In this document: positions 43,999 through 52,850 of the stretch, piece after piece | How the letters are laid out: the number at the start of each line of letters is the position of its first letter | Position numbering within the stretch: the stretch's first letter is position 1 | Assembly: GCF_016907715.1 (NCBI RefSeq) | Contig: NZ_JAFBCM010000001.1 | Location: 3,286,001 to 3,350,000, forward strand | DNA length: 64,000 nucleotides | Source: Tenggerimyces flavus | Lineage (GTDB): Bacteria; Actinomycetota; Actinomycetes; Propionibacteriales; Actinopolymorphaceae | Direction of reading: 5' to 3' | Program-made: the position numbers and the translations under genes | The notes under the pieces: generated by a model | What the model was told of the DNA's origin: nothing | The model's input: the letters and a program-made list of their open reading frames with translations, nothing else | Databases searched by the model: none

Positions 43999-46900
43999 AT
44001 GTCGCTGTCCGTCGCCCGGCATCGCGGGCAGTACACGTTGCTGTACGTCTGGTTCGCCGCGGTGCTCCTCGCCGCCCTCATGCCCGGGACCGCCGAGGCC
44101 GCGCCCCCTGACCCGCGAAGCCCGGCGGTCCTGGCCAAGGTCGACCCCGCACTGCGCGGGCAGCTCACCCAACGTGCCGGCACGATCGAGGCGATCGTGA
44201 CGCTGCGGGCGGATCCGACGCCCGGCGCGCCCGCCGACCTCGCCGCGTTCGCCGAGGCGACGCAGGCGGAGCTCGTCGACCGGGTACGCGGTGCCGGCGA
44301 CGAGGTCGTCGCCACGTTCTGGCTGAAGAACATGGTCCTCGTCAAGGCCAAGCCGTCGACCCTCGAAGCGCTGACCGCGCTGGAGTCGGTCGAGAAGATC
44401 ATCCCGAACTTCGAGCTGACCCGGCCCGAACCGCAACCAGGCAAGGACATCCGCGCTGCCGCCGCCGCGACGTGGGGGCTGAGCAAGATCGGCGCCGACC
44501 GCGTCCAGGCCGAACGTGGCCTCACCGGCGAGGGCGTACGGGTCGCCGTTCTCGACACCGGCATCGACCCCGCGCACCCCGACCTGGCCGGCAAGCTCGT
44601 CACCGACGATCCGAACGACCCCGAGTTCCCCGGCGGCTGGATCGAGTTCGACGACGACGGCCAGCCGATCCACTCCACGCCGCACGACAGCAGCTTCCAC
44701 GGCACCCACGTCGCCGGAACGATCGCCGGCGGAGACAAGTCCGGCACCCAGATCGGCGTCGCTCCCGGCGCGGAGCTGATGGCTGGCCTGGTGATCCCGG
44801 CCGGCTCCGGCACGATCGCGCAGGTCATCGCCGGCATGCAGTGGGCGATCGCCCCGTTCGACGCCGACGGCAACCCGGCCGGGCGACCGGCCGACGTCGT
44901 GAGCATGTCGCTCGGCGCGGAAGGGCACGCCGACGAGCTGGTCGAGCCGGCCCGCAACATCCTCGCCGCCGGATCGTTCCCGTCGTTCGCGATCGGGAAC
45001 GACTGCCTGGCCGACTCCTCGAGCAGCCCGGGCAACGTCTTCGAGTCCGTCGCAGTTGGAGCGACCGACAGCAACGACAACGTGGCCGGGTTCTCCTGCG
45101 GCGAGGTGGTCGCGAAGACCGACTGGATCGACGCTCCGGCGGAGTGGCCGGACTCGTACGTCGTCCCGGACCTCTCCGCGCCCGGCGTGGACGTGCTTTC
45201 CGCCATGCCTGGTGGGGAATACGCGTCGTTCAACGGAACGTCGATGGCCACACCGCACGTGTCCGGGACCGTCGCGTTGATGTTGCAGGCCCGACACGAT
45301 CTGAGCGTCGAGGACGTGCTGGAGATCCTCATCGGGACGGCGGTCGCCGACGACCGCTACGGTGCCCTGCCGAATCCGCGGTACGGCTATGGCCGGATCG
45401 ACGCGTACGCGGCCGTCGCCGAGGCCAGCCTGACCAGTGGCATCCGCGGAACCGTCCGCGACGACACGTCCGGCCGCAGCCTCGCCGGCGTGACCGTCGA
45501 GCGGCTCGACGACGGGCGCACGGTGTCGACGGACGCGCAGGGGAGGTTCGAGTTTCGGCTCGCCGCGGGAACGTATGACCTGCGGCTCAGCCGGTTCGGC
45601 TACTACCCCTCGACCGAGCGGGTCGTCGTGAAGGCGAACGGCTACACCGACGTCACGCTCGAGCTCGACCCGACGAGGCGAGGCACGATCAGCGGTCGCG
45701 TCGTCTACGGGCCGACCGGATCGACCGTTCCGGGAACGACCGTCCGCGTGCTCGACGTGCCCGATTCCCTTGTGAGCCTGACGGATCGCAGCGGCCGCTA
45801 TACGATCGAGGACGTGCCCGAAGGCACCTATCAGGTGGTCGCGAGCGCACCGGGCATCTCCTCGTCCGCTCCGGCATCGGTCCGGGTGCGCGGCTCCGTG
45901 CGGAAGGACCTCACGCTGCCGCGACCGTTCCCCACCGAGCGCGTGTCGCTCGCGTCCGACGGTCGGCAGGCGAACGGCACCACCTGGTGGCCCAAGCTGA
46001 GCGCGGACGGGACCACGATCGCGTACGGCAGCACGTCCTCCAACCTCGTGGAGGGCGACACGAACGTCGAGTGGGACACGTTCGTCACCGACCTGCGCAC
46101 CGGCGAGACCGAGCGGGTGTCGGTGTCCTCGGATGGCCAACAGGGCAACAGTTTCTCGCTCACCCCGACGCTCAGCGCGGACGGCCGGTACGTCGGCTAC
46201 AACAGCGGTGCCACGAACCTTGTTGCGGGCGACACGAACGGGCAGACCGACAGCTTCGTGTTCGACCGGCAGACCCGGACGACCACTCGCGTGTCCGTCG
46301 CCTCCGACGGCGGCCAGTCCGACGGGCTGTCCTCGCCGCCGTCGTTCTCCGCCGATGGTCGGTACGTGGTGATCACCAGCGACGCGACGAACCTCGCCCC
46401 CGGCGACACCAACAACGCGACCGACGTGTTCGTGCACGATCGGCAGACCGGCACGACCGAACGGGTCTCGGTCGAATCGGCCGGTGGGCAAGGCGATCTG
46501 GCCTCCCGCGAGGGCTCGATCAGCGGCGACGGCCGGTACGTCACGTTCCACAGCGACGCGACGAACCTGGTCGCCGGCGACACGAACGCCACCACCGACG
46601 TCTTCGTGCACGACCGGACGACTGGCGTCTCCGAGCGCGTCCCGGCGCCGCGAGCCGGGGAGGCCCGCGAGCCGGTGATCTCGGCGAACGGCAACGTGGT
46701 GGTGTTCGGCAACCGCACCGGGTTCGCCTCAGGCCAGTTGTTCGCGTACGACCGGGCCGCCGGGACGACCGAGCAGCTCTCGGTCGCCGTCGACGGCGGC
46801 GACGCGAACGACTCCGCGTACGCGCCGTCCCTGAGTGCGGACGGTCGGACGGTCGCGTTCTACAGCTTCGCCTCGAACCTCGCGCCGGGCAGCACCGAGT

Positions 46901-47391
46901 GGAAGGCGGAGGTGTACCTCCGGGACCGCACCGCGCGGACCACGGCGCGGGTGTCGATGGGTCCGGGCGAGGTGCTCGGAGACGGCTGGTCGGAGCTGCC
47001 CACGATCAGCGGCGACGGGCGGTATGTCGCGTTCCAGAGTGCGGCGGCGAACCTCGTCACCGGTGACACGAACCGGGCGTCGGACATCTTCGTCCACGAC
47101 CGGGTCGCCGGGCCGCAGGCGCGGTTCGCTCTTACCGGGTTGACGATCAGCCCGCGTGAGGCGCGCGGTGGCCGCCCCGTGCACGTCACCGCCTGGCTGA
47201 AGAACGTCGGCGAGGCGGCCGGCCCGTACCAGGCCATGCTGCGCGTCGACGGCTCGATCGACCAGCGCCGAACGGTGCAGGTCGGGGCTGGCCGCGAGGT
47301 GCGGGTGTCGTTCGACGTTCGGCGCACCGTGCGCGGGACGTACACCGTCCAGCTTGGACAGCTCTCCGGGCAGTTCACCGTGGGGCGTTGA
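43999..47391 (+). CDS. Secreted subtilisin-like protease with CnaB-like and beta-propeller repeats
   Basis: An 1130-residue exported S8 peptidase. A signal peptide (ending GTAEAA) and an I9-like propeptide precede the catalytic domain (about 155-475). The triad is Asp in VAVLDTGID, His in FHGTHVAGT and Ser in NGTSMATPHVSG. Two CnaB/carboxypeptidase-regulatory-like domains follow (GIRGTVRDDTSGRSL; GTISGRVVYGPTG). About six TolB/PD40-type repeats come next, each near S(A/G)DGRYV, TNLVxGDTN and DVFVHDRxTGxxERVSV. A CARDB-like domain closes the protein. Full length suggests a cell-surface or secreted protease with substrate-binding tail. Confidence 0.9.
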   Translation: MSLSVARHRGQYTLLYVWFAAVLLAALMPGTAEAAPPDPRSPAVLAKVDPALRGQLTQRAGTIEAIVTLRADPTPGAPADLAAFAEATQAELVDRVRGAGDEVVATFWLKNMVLVKAKPSTLEALTALESVEKIIPNFELTRPEPQPGKDIRAAAAATWGLSKIGADRVQAERGLTGEGVRVAVLDTGIDPAHPDLAGKLVTDDPNDPEFPGGWIEFDDDGQPIHSTPHDSSFHGTHVAGTIAGGDKSGTQIGVAPGAELMAGLVIPAGSGTIAQVIAGMQWAIAPFDADGNPAGRPADVVSMSLGAEGHADELVEPARNILAAGSFPSFAIGNDCLADSSSSPGNVFESVAVGATDSNDNVAGFSCGEVVAKTDWIDAPAEWPDSYVVPDLSAPGVDVLSAMPGGEYASFNGTSMATPHVSGTVALMLQARHDLSVEDVLEILIGTAVADDRYGALPNPRYGYGRIDAYAAVAEASLTSGIRGTVRDDTSGRSLAGVTVERLDDGRTVSTDAQGRFEFRLAAGTYDLRLSRFGYYPSTERVVVKANGYTDVTLELDPTRRGTISGRVVYGPTGSTVPGTTVRVLDVPDSLVSLTDRSGRYTIEDVPEGTYQVVASAPGISSSAPASVRVRGSVRKDLTLPRPFPTERVSLASDGRQANGTTWWPKLSADGTTIAYGSTSSNLVEGDTNVEWDTFVTDLRTGETERVSVSSDGQQGNSFSLTPTLSADGRYVGYNSGATNLVAGDTNGQTDSFVFDRQTRTTTRVSVASDGGQSDGLSSPPSFSADGRYVVITSDATNLAPGDTNNATDVFVHDRQTGTTERVSVESAGGQGDLASREGSISGDGRYVTFHSDATNLVAGDTNATTDVFVHDRTTGVSERVPAPRAGEAREPVISANGNVVVFGNRTGFASGQLFAYDRAAGTTEQLSVAVDGGDANDSAYAPSLSADGRTVAFYSFASNLAPGSTEWKAEVYLRDRTARTTARVSMGPGEVLGDGWSELPTISGDGRYVAFQSAAANLVTGDTNRASDIFVHDRVAGPQARFALTGLTISPREARGGRPVHVTAWLKNVGEAAGPYQAMLRVDGSIDQRRTVQVGAGREVRVSFDVRRTVRGTYTVQLGQLSGQFTVGR

Positions 47392-47411
47392 CCGTGGGCT
47401 AGCGTCGGGCG

Positions 47412-48398
47412 ATGCGCAACTGGGGTGCACGCGTCCACGAGATCCGACTGCAGGGGCTGCGGGCCGTCGTGCTCGAGAACGAGCTGCTGCGGGTGACCAT
47501 TCTCGCCGACAAGGGCACCGATGTCGTGGAGTTCAACGCCAAACGCGAGGACCTCGACTTCGTCTGGTGGACCGCCGACGGGCTGCGCGGTGCGCCGGCC
47601 GACTTCTTCGACGGCTACGAGGGCGGCTGGCAGGAGGTGCTGCCGAACGGCGGTCCGCCCGTCGAGCATCGCGGCGCGCGGTTCGACCAGCACGGCGAGG
47701 TCGCCGGCCTGCCCTGGGACTACGCGATCGTCGAGGACACCGAAGAGGTCGTGAGCGTGCGCTTCTCGGTGCGCGCGCGCCGCGTCCCCCTGCACGTGGT
47801 CAAGACGATGACGCTGCGGTCCGGCGCGGCCGCGTTGTCGATCGTGGAGGAGGCGACGAACGAGTCGCCGGTGCCGATCGACGCGATGTGGGGCCACCAC
47901 CTCACGTTCGGCCGCCCGTTCGCCGGACCCGGGTGCGAGGTCCGGCTGCCGGACGGCCTCGACGTGCACGCGCACGACGGCGCGGTCAACCCGTCCGGTG
48001 TCCGTCGGTTGTCGGGCGATCCGGCGGCGGTCGACTGGAGCGTGCTGCCCGAGCCGGGGACGCCGAGTGAACTGCTCTACCTGACCGGGTTCGGTGAGGT
48101 GGGCCAGTACGACGTTGTCGATCCACAGCGCGCGTTGGGTCTTCGGGTGCGCTGGGACGCGACGACGATGCCTTGGCTGTGGTTCTGGCAGGAGTTCGGC
48201 GCGCACCGCGACTATCCCTGGTACGGCAGGAACTACAACATCGGCCTGGAACCGTTCTCCTCCTACCCGTCGAACGGCCTCCCCGACGCCGTGGCCAACG
48301 GCACCGCGCTGGTGATCGAGCCGCACGGCACCGTGCGGAACTGGCTGGAGGCGACCGTCGTCGTGCAGGACGGCGACTGGAAGCCGATGACGCGCTAG
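47412..48398 (+). CDS. Aldose-1-epimerase-like (galactose mutarotase superfamily) protein
   Basis: A 328-residue cytoplasmic protein. Beta-sandwich features are ADKGTDVVEFNAKREDLDFV, GGWQEVLPNGGPPVEHRGAR and MWGHHLTFGRPF, followed by GLEPFSSYPSNGLPDA. The HHLTFG and GLEPFSS motifs occupy places where mutarotase-like enzymes have catalytic His and Glu. It is closest in appearance to DUF4432/aldose-epimerase-like proteins associated with sugar catabolism. Substrate unknown. It starts 20 bases after the subtilase stop and may be co-transcribed. Confidence 0.78.
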   Translation: MRNWGARVHEIRLQGLRAVVLENELLRVTILADKGTDVVEFNAKREDLDFVWWTADGLRGAPADFFDGYEGGWQEVLPNGGPPVEHRGARFDQHGEVAGLPWDYAIVEDTEEVVSVRFSVRARRVPLHVVKTMTLRSGAAALSIVEEATNESPVPIDAMWGHHLTFGRPFAGPGCEVRLPDGLDVHAHDGAVNPSGVRRLSGDPAAVDWSVLPEPGTPSELLYLTGFGEVGQYDVVDPQRALGLRVRWDATTMPWLWFWQEFGAHRDYPWYGRNYNIGLEPFSSYPSNGLPDAVANGTALVIEPHGTVRNWLEATVVVQDGDWKPMTR

Positions 48399-48401
48399 CC
48401 C

Positions 48402-49457
48402 TCAGAGCTCGAGCGTCCTCAGGTCGACGGCGTTGGCCATCGCCTCGGCGCCTTCGTCGTTGAGGTGCATGCCGTCGCCGCTGTCGAACGCGGGGTGGAT
48501 GGTGTCGGGGACTTCGGGGTCCTCGACCGCGCTGGCCACGTCGAAGACCGCGTCGAACGTGTCGGTCGTGCGGATCCACTCGTTCACCTCGCGCCGGATC
48601 GCGAGGCCCTCGGGCGAGCTCACGCCCGGGTAGATCGCGTTGCCGTACGGGCCGATGGTCGCGGCGAGGATCCGCAGACCGGCGTCGCGGGCACGCTTCG
48701 CCAGCGACTCGAAGCCCGCCACGAGGTCGGCGGCGCTCGCGGGCGGCTCGCCGGCCATGCCGGGTAGGCCGAGGTCGTTGATGCCGAAGTGCACGAGCAC
48801 GTGAGCCACGCCGGGGATCGAGAGGACGTCGCGGTCGAAGCGGGCGAGTCCGTGCTGGCCGATCTCGTCGCGCAGCAGCCGGTTCCCGGCGATGCCTTGG
48901 TTGACGATCCATCCGCGCGGGAGCCGACGGTTGAGGAAGTCCACCGATCGGTGGTTCGCGCCGATCGTCGAGCCCACGCCCTCGAACCACGAGTCGCCGA
49001 ACGCCACCCCGATCGCTGTGCCGTCCGGGACGAGCACGTCGACGCCGGACACGAAGAAGCGCCCGTGCACCGGCTCGGCGTCGCCGACCTGGGCGTTCTC
49101 CATCGGCATATGGGAGTACGTCGCGAGCCCGGTCTCCTCGGGGAGCTCGAGGCTGAGCACCAGGTCCGAGCCGGCTGCCACCGGCTGGTCGACCGGGTCC
49201 GCGACAGCCTCCTCGCCGGGCGGGATCACGACCTCTTTGGCGCCGCCGAAGGTCAGCACCTGATCGCCCGCCACCGCGCGACCGACGACCAGCGGGGCGC
49301 GCCCGTACAGGCTGGTCAGCCGTACCCGGAACCGCTCACCACCGCCCGCCAGCCGCAGCACCTGCCGCACGGTTTGGCCGGCGAACGACCGCGGCTCGGA
49401 GAGCTGGATCGACTCGTACGGACTGATCACGGCAGAACGAAAGCCCGCTGTCCACAT
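48402..49457 (-). CDS. SGNH/GDSL-family esterase with N-terminal beta-domain
   Basis: A 351-residue protein. An N-terminal beta-sandwich (SIQLSEPRSFAGQTVRQVLR) precedes an SGNH hydrolase. Block I is GVAFGDSWFEGVGST (Ser nucleophile in GDSW), block II has NQGIAGNRLL, block III is HFGINDLG and block V is DGMHLNDEGAEAMA with Asp and His. No signal peptide, so cytoplasmic or exported by another route. It probably de-esterifies a sugar or polysaccharide. It faces a MarR gene across a repeated palindrome and is the probable target. Confidence 0.86.
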   Translation of the reverse strand: MWTAGFRSAVISPYESIQLSEPRSFAGQTVRQVLRLAGGGERFRVRLTSLYGRAPLVVGRAVAGDQVLTFGGAKEVVIPPGEEAVADPVDQPVAAGSDLVLSLELPEETGLATYSHMPMENAQVGDAEPVHGRFFVSGVDVLVPDGTAIGVAFGDSWFEGVGSTIGANHRSVDFLNRRLPRGWIVNQGIAGNRLLRDEIGQHGLARFDRDVLSIPGVAHVLVHFGINDLGLPGMAGEPPASAADLVAGFESLAKRARDAGLRILAATIGPYGNAIYPGVSSPEGLAIRREVNEWIRTTDTFDAVFDVASAVEDPEVPDTIHPAFDSGDGMHLNDEGAEAMANAVDLRTLEL

Positions 49458-49481
49458 TGCTAGCTCCCTCCAGAAGAGTGC

Positions 49482-49519
49482 TTCGAAGTTGAAACATAAC
49501 ACACTGCTTCGAATTCGAA
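49482..49519. promoter_or_regulatory. MarR operator pair between esterase and MarR genes
   Basis: TTCGAAGTTGAA (49482-49493) and the perfect palindrome TTCGAATTCGAA (49508-49519) lie 26 bases apart, centre to centre, in the 67-base divergent gap. The second ends 5 bases before the MarR start. They are low-GC islands in a GC-rich genome, which supports function. Confidence 0.65.
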
Positions 49520-49524
49520 CCACT

Positions 49525-50031
49525 ATGCTGGCGCCCGTGAACGACGCGCTGGAACCCAGGCAGCTCGAGGCGTACTTCGTGCTGATGGAAGCGGTCAGCC
49601 TGCTCCAGCACTCTGTCGAACAGCAGCTCCGGACCGAGGGCGGTATCAGCTACGTCCAGTTCCAGCTGCTCGCCAGGCTGGCTGCCGTCGACGAGCCCCT
49701 CACCATGACTCAGCTCGCCGACGGCGTTGTCTACAGCCGCAGCGCCGTGACGTACCAGGCCGCCCAGCTGGAGGAGGCCGGCCTCATCACCCGCGCCTCG
49801 AGCCCCGACGACGAGCGCGCCACGCTGGTGACGATCACCGCCGCCGGCCGTGCCCTCGTCGACCGCGTCCTGCCCGGCCACGTCCAGGTCATCCGGCCGA
49901 TGCTGTTCGACCCGCTGACCGACGAGGACCTGGACCAGCTCGGCCACATCATGACCCGCGTCCGCGACCACATGCGCGCCCAGCCGCCCCGCTCCGCCAG
50001 CCGCCGCCGGCCTACGAAGCCGAGCCCGTGA
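49525..50031 (+). CDS. MarR family regulator
   Basis: A 168-residue MarR protein starting MLAPVNDALEP. The winged helix is LTMTQLADGVVYSRSAVTYQ to SSPDDERATLVTITAAGR, with long dimerisation helices and a basic C-terminal tail (RSASRRRPTKPSP). It is divergent from the SGNH esterase and likely controls it through the palindromes at 49482-49519. The 3' end overlaps the convergent PEP-mutase-family gene by 20 bases. Confidence 0.88.
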   Translation: MLAPVNDALEPRQLEAYFVLMEAVSLLQHSVEQQLRTEGGISYVQFQLLARLAAVDEPLTMTQLADGVVYSRSAVTYQAAQLEEAGLITRASSPDDERATLVTITAAGRALVDRVLPGHVQVIRPMLFDPLTDEDLDQLGHIMTRVRDHMRAQPPRSASRRRPTKPSP

Positions 50032-50779
50032 GCAACGACTTGACGGCGTTCTCGAAGCCCGCCATCGCGGAACGGTAGAAGGTCGGCCCGTACGACACCC
50101 GCGCCACTCCCAGCTCCCGCAGCACGTCGAGGGTCAGCTCGTCGCTCGCGTTGCCGTTGACCGGGCACTCCAAGCCGGCGACGAGCTCGGCGAGGTCGGC
50201 CCGCGCACGCACGCCGATCGGGTAGACGCAGTCCGCGCCCGCGTCGCGGTACAGCCGTCCGCGCCGGACCGTCTCCGCGATCCGCTGCCCTTCCGGGACG
50301 CCGTTGGGGGGCAGGAACGTGTCCACGCGCGCGTTCACGACGAGCGGCACGCCCGCCTCGTCCGCCGCCTCACGGACCGAAGCCAGCCACGCCGCCTGCT
50401 TCCCGGCGTCCACCAAGCCGCCCGCACGGTGGTCGGTGTCCTCCAGGTTGCAGCCCACCACGCCGATCTCCAGCAGCCGGTCCACCAGCTCGCGCGGCTC
50501 CATCCCGTACCCCGCCTCGGCGTCGACCGTCACGGGAACCGTCACCGAGCGCGCGACCCGTCCCGCCGCGGCGAACATCTCCGACCAGGGCGCGCCCTCG
50601 CCATCCGGGTAGCCGAGCATCCCCGCGATCGCGTTGCTCGCCGTCGCGACGGCCGGGAACCCCGCCGTGGCGACGATCGAGGCGCTGGTCGCGTCCCACA
50701 CGTTCGGCAGCACCAACAGCTCCCCGGTATGCAGGTCGCGCAGCAGGTCGGCTTGTGCCTTCAAGGATTCGGTGGTCAT
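50012..50779 (-). CDS. Isocitrate lyase / PEP mutase family protein
   Basis: A 255-residue TIM-barrel enzyme. Key motifs: LPNVWDATSASIVATAGFPA, VTVDAEAGYG (metal-binding acidic cluster), GCNLEDTDH and NARVDTFL. These match the PEP mutase/2-methylisocitrate lyase superfamily. The Cys-containing lyase motif KKCGH is not visible, which favours a C-C bond hydrolase or unassigned subgroup. ATG 50779 overlaps the stop of the nucleotidyltransferase gene (ATGA). Confidence 0.86.
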   Translation of the reverse strand: MTTESLKAQADLLRDLHTGELLVLPNVWDATSASIVATAGFPAVATASNAIAGMLGYPDGEGAPWSEMFAAAGRVARSVTVPVTVDAEAGYGMEPRELVDRLLEIGVVGCNLEDTDHRAGGLVDAGKQAAWLASVREAADEAGVPLVVNARVDTFLPPNGVPEGQRIAETVRRGRLYRDAGADCVYPIGVRARADLAELVAGLECPVNGNASDELTLDVLRELGVARVSYGPTFYRSAMAGFENAVKSLLTGSAS

Positions 50780-51537
50780 GAGGTCTCTCCAGTTCTGACG
50801 GTATTCGTCGTGTCTGGAGATACAGACACCGCCGAGGCCGGAAAGTGATCGGTCAGAGCCTGGAGCGGGGACCAGTCGGGCTGGTACGTCGGCCAGTACT
50901 CGGTGGCGAGTTCGTCGAACAGGTCCCTTGCACGGCTGACGATGGTGAGGATCCCGTCGGGTTTGGCGGCTGCTCCCAGCGCTCGGGCGGCCAGGTCGTT
51001 CCGCGGGCCGCCGAAGCGGTGAACGGTGGTGCCGACCTCGCGGTCGCGGAGCATCATCGCGAGCACCAGGCAGCGGCGCGGCAGCTCGAGCGCGAGGTGG
51101 GTCCCGATGAGCAGGTCGTGGCGGGCTGCTTTGACGACGGCTTGGACGGCGAGGAAGCGGAACTCGTTGACGAGGGCCGGCACCTCCTCGGGCTTGGCCG
51201 CCCTTGGAGCGTCGTCGGCGGGCGGCACCTCGATCCGCTTCCGCTTGGTCCCGGGGATGGCGTCCTCGTTCGGCACCACGACGAGGTCGATCCGGCGGCC
51301 GTCCTTGAGCACGACGCGCGTGGTGTTTCCCGCGACCTCGTACGCCCACACGGTGCCGAGGCCGGACAGCCAACCAAGGTTGGCGTTCTCGACGTGCGGG
51401 GTGACGAGGGCGACGTCCAGGTCGCTCCACTCGTCCAGCTCGCTCGACGCGGCCGAGCCGAACACCCAGACCTGTTCGACTTTCCGTTCGGCTGCCACCG
51501 CCGCGATCGCGAGTATGGCCGACTCGTGCCAACTCAC
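50776..51537 (-). CDS. Nucleotidyltransferase-domain protein
   Basis: A 253-residue protein. The pol-beta-type nucleotidyltransferase motif is VWVFGSAASSELDEWSDLDV (GS-N9-DLD), followed by a third carboxylate in RIDLVVVPNED. The C-terminal region is helical. It resembles aminoglycoside 6-adenylyltransferase-like proteins, but an antibiotic substrate cannot be read from sequence. It starts at GTG 51537 and is translationally coupled to the PEP-mutase-family gene downstream. Confidence 0.78.
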   Translation of the reverse strand: MSWHESAILAIAAVAAERKVEQVWVFGSAASSELDEWSDLDVALVTPHVENANLGWLSGLGTVWAYEVAGNTTRVVLKDGRRIDLVVVPNEDAIPGTKRKRIEVPPADDAPRAAKPEEVPALVNEFRFLAVQAVVKAARHDLLIGTHLALELPRRCLVLAMMLRDREVGTTVHRFGGPRNDLAARALGAAAKPDGILTIVSRARDLFDELATEYWPTYQPDWSPLQALTDHFPASAVSVSPDTTNTVRTGETS

Positions 51538-51561
51538 CTCGTCACCTCCCGCCCAGCGGCG

Positions 51562-52779
51562 TCATTCGAGCATCCGCGCCAGCGCCGGCCGAATGCCCCA
51601 CTCCCGCGTCATCGCCGCGTACTCGCGCTCGATCGCCTCGGTCGGCTCGGCGCCCGTCCGGAGCGCTCGCAACAGGATGTTCCGCGGCGTGTGCTCGCTG
51701 CCCACGAACTGGACCGCGTCGACACGATAGCCATGCTGGCGGAGAAGAGAACTGCGCACGGCATCGGTGAGGACGTCGGCGAACCGTTCCCGAAGGATCC
51801 CGTGCCGGGCGATCATGACGTACGGCTCCGGCGTGGCGGCCTTGCTCAACTGGGCTTGGAGGTCGTGGTGGCAACAGGGAGCGGCCAGGATCACCGGCGC
51901 CTGCCATCGGATCGCCCGCGCGAGTGCCTCGTCGGTGGCGGTATCGCAAGCGTGCAAGGAGAGGACGACGTCCGGGGGGTCGGGGAGCTCGGCCACGGCG
52001 ATGGAGGACTCGTGGAAGGTGAGGTGACGCCCGAGGCCGAGCGACTCCGCGAGCTCGGTGTTCCGCCGCCGCGCCTGCGGCCGTACGTCGATGCCCACCA
52101 CGTTTGCCGGCAGTTTCCTGACATCGAGGAGATAGGCGGTGGCAGCGAAGGTCAGATAGGCGTTTCCGCAGCCGAGGTCCACCACCCGCAGAGGTCTGGA
52201 GGATGTGGGCTCCGGCAGCTTGCCCGAGGTGAGGGCGTCGTCGATCGCTGGTCCGAGGATGCGGAGGAACTCGTCGACCTGCCGGTACTTCGCCTGCCGG
52301 CTCGGCTTCACCTGCCCCCGCGGATCGGTGATCCCGACCGCGCGGAAGACCGGGTGCTCGGCAGTGAGGACGCGCGGTTTTGGTCGGTCGTGCTGCCGAT
52401 CGACGGCCGTCCCGGTCTCGGCTGACGTCACGTGCACGAGCGCGTTGCCCTTCTTCGTGATCCGCACCTGGATCGACTCGGTCGCGGTCTCCACGTGCCA
52501 GTTCGCGAACGGGGCTTGGAGCAACTCGTCGAGCAAGGACTCCGCGGCCATCGTTCCCGCCGGCGCGTTCCTGGCCCGAGCGCGCGTCTCGTCGTACGTG
52601 GTCACCTCGAGCGCACGTCCGCCCTTGAGGTCGATGTAGCGGAGCTCGGCCCGCCGCCACGGCACAGCGGCTCCCCGTCGCCGTCCAGCGGCGACCGCCC
52701 GCGCCAGGCTGCTCGCGTCGAGCACCGCTCGTCGCACCTGGTCCAGCGCTTCCTCAACGGGTACAGATCTTGTGGCCAT
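51562..52779 (-). CDS. Class I SAM-dependent methyltransferase (METTL25/RRNAD1-like)
   Basis: A 405-residue protein. An N-terminal domain (about 1-150) is unassigned. The methyltransferase core carries RVVDLGCGNAYLTFAATAYL, VVGIDVRPQ and VVLSLHACDTATDEALARAI, then VILAAPCCHHDLQ. The HACDTATD and PCCHHDLQ motifs are typical of the METTL25-like group. The substrate is probably RNA or protein but unknown. It ends 24 bases before the nucleotidyltransferase start and may be in the same operon. Confidence 0.84.
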   Translation of the reverse strand: MATRSVPVEEALDQVRRAVLDASSLARAVAAGRRRGAAVPWRRAELRYIDLKGGRALEVTTYDETRARARNAPAGTMAAESLLDELLQAPFANWHVETATESIQVRITKKGNALVHVTSAETGTAVDRQHDRPKPRVLTAEHPVFRAVGITDPRGQVKPSRQAKYRQVDEFLRILGPAIDDALTSGKLPEPTSSRPLRVVDLGCGNAYLTFAATAYLLDVRKLPANVVGIDVRPQARRRNTELAESLGLGRHLTFHESSIAVAELPDPPDVVLSLHACDTATDEALARAIRWQAPVILAAPCCHHDLQAQLSKAATPEPYVMIARHGILRERFADVLTDAVRSSLLRQHGYRVDAVQFVGSEHTPRNILLRALRTGAEPTEAIEREYAAMTREWGIRPALARMLE

Positions 52780-52829
52780 CTAAGGCCGGACCGTAGCCCT
52801 CCAGGCCACTCTGTGTCGCGCGCATTAAC

Positions 52830-52850
52830 GCCCGCTCAGCTCTGGCGGGC
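52830..52850. terminator. Small hairpin over the stop of the secreted glycosidase-like gene
   Basis: GCCCGC (52830-52835) pairs with GCGGGC (52845-52850). It spans the stop codon at 52836-52838, and no U-tract follows, so termination is only possible. Confidence 0.3.

Noticed and set aside
42874-46611. A 1245-codon minus-strand frame that continues upstream of the TrmB/LuxR gene through the subtilase.
   Set aside because: Only the last 330 codons, from GTG 43866, show family motifs and a ribosome-binding site. The rest is antisense to a well-supported protease.
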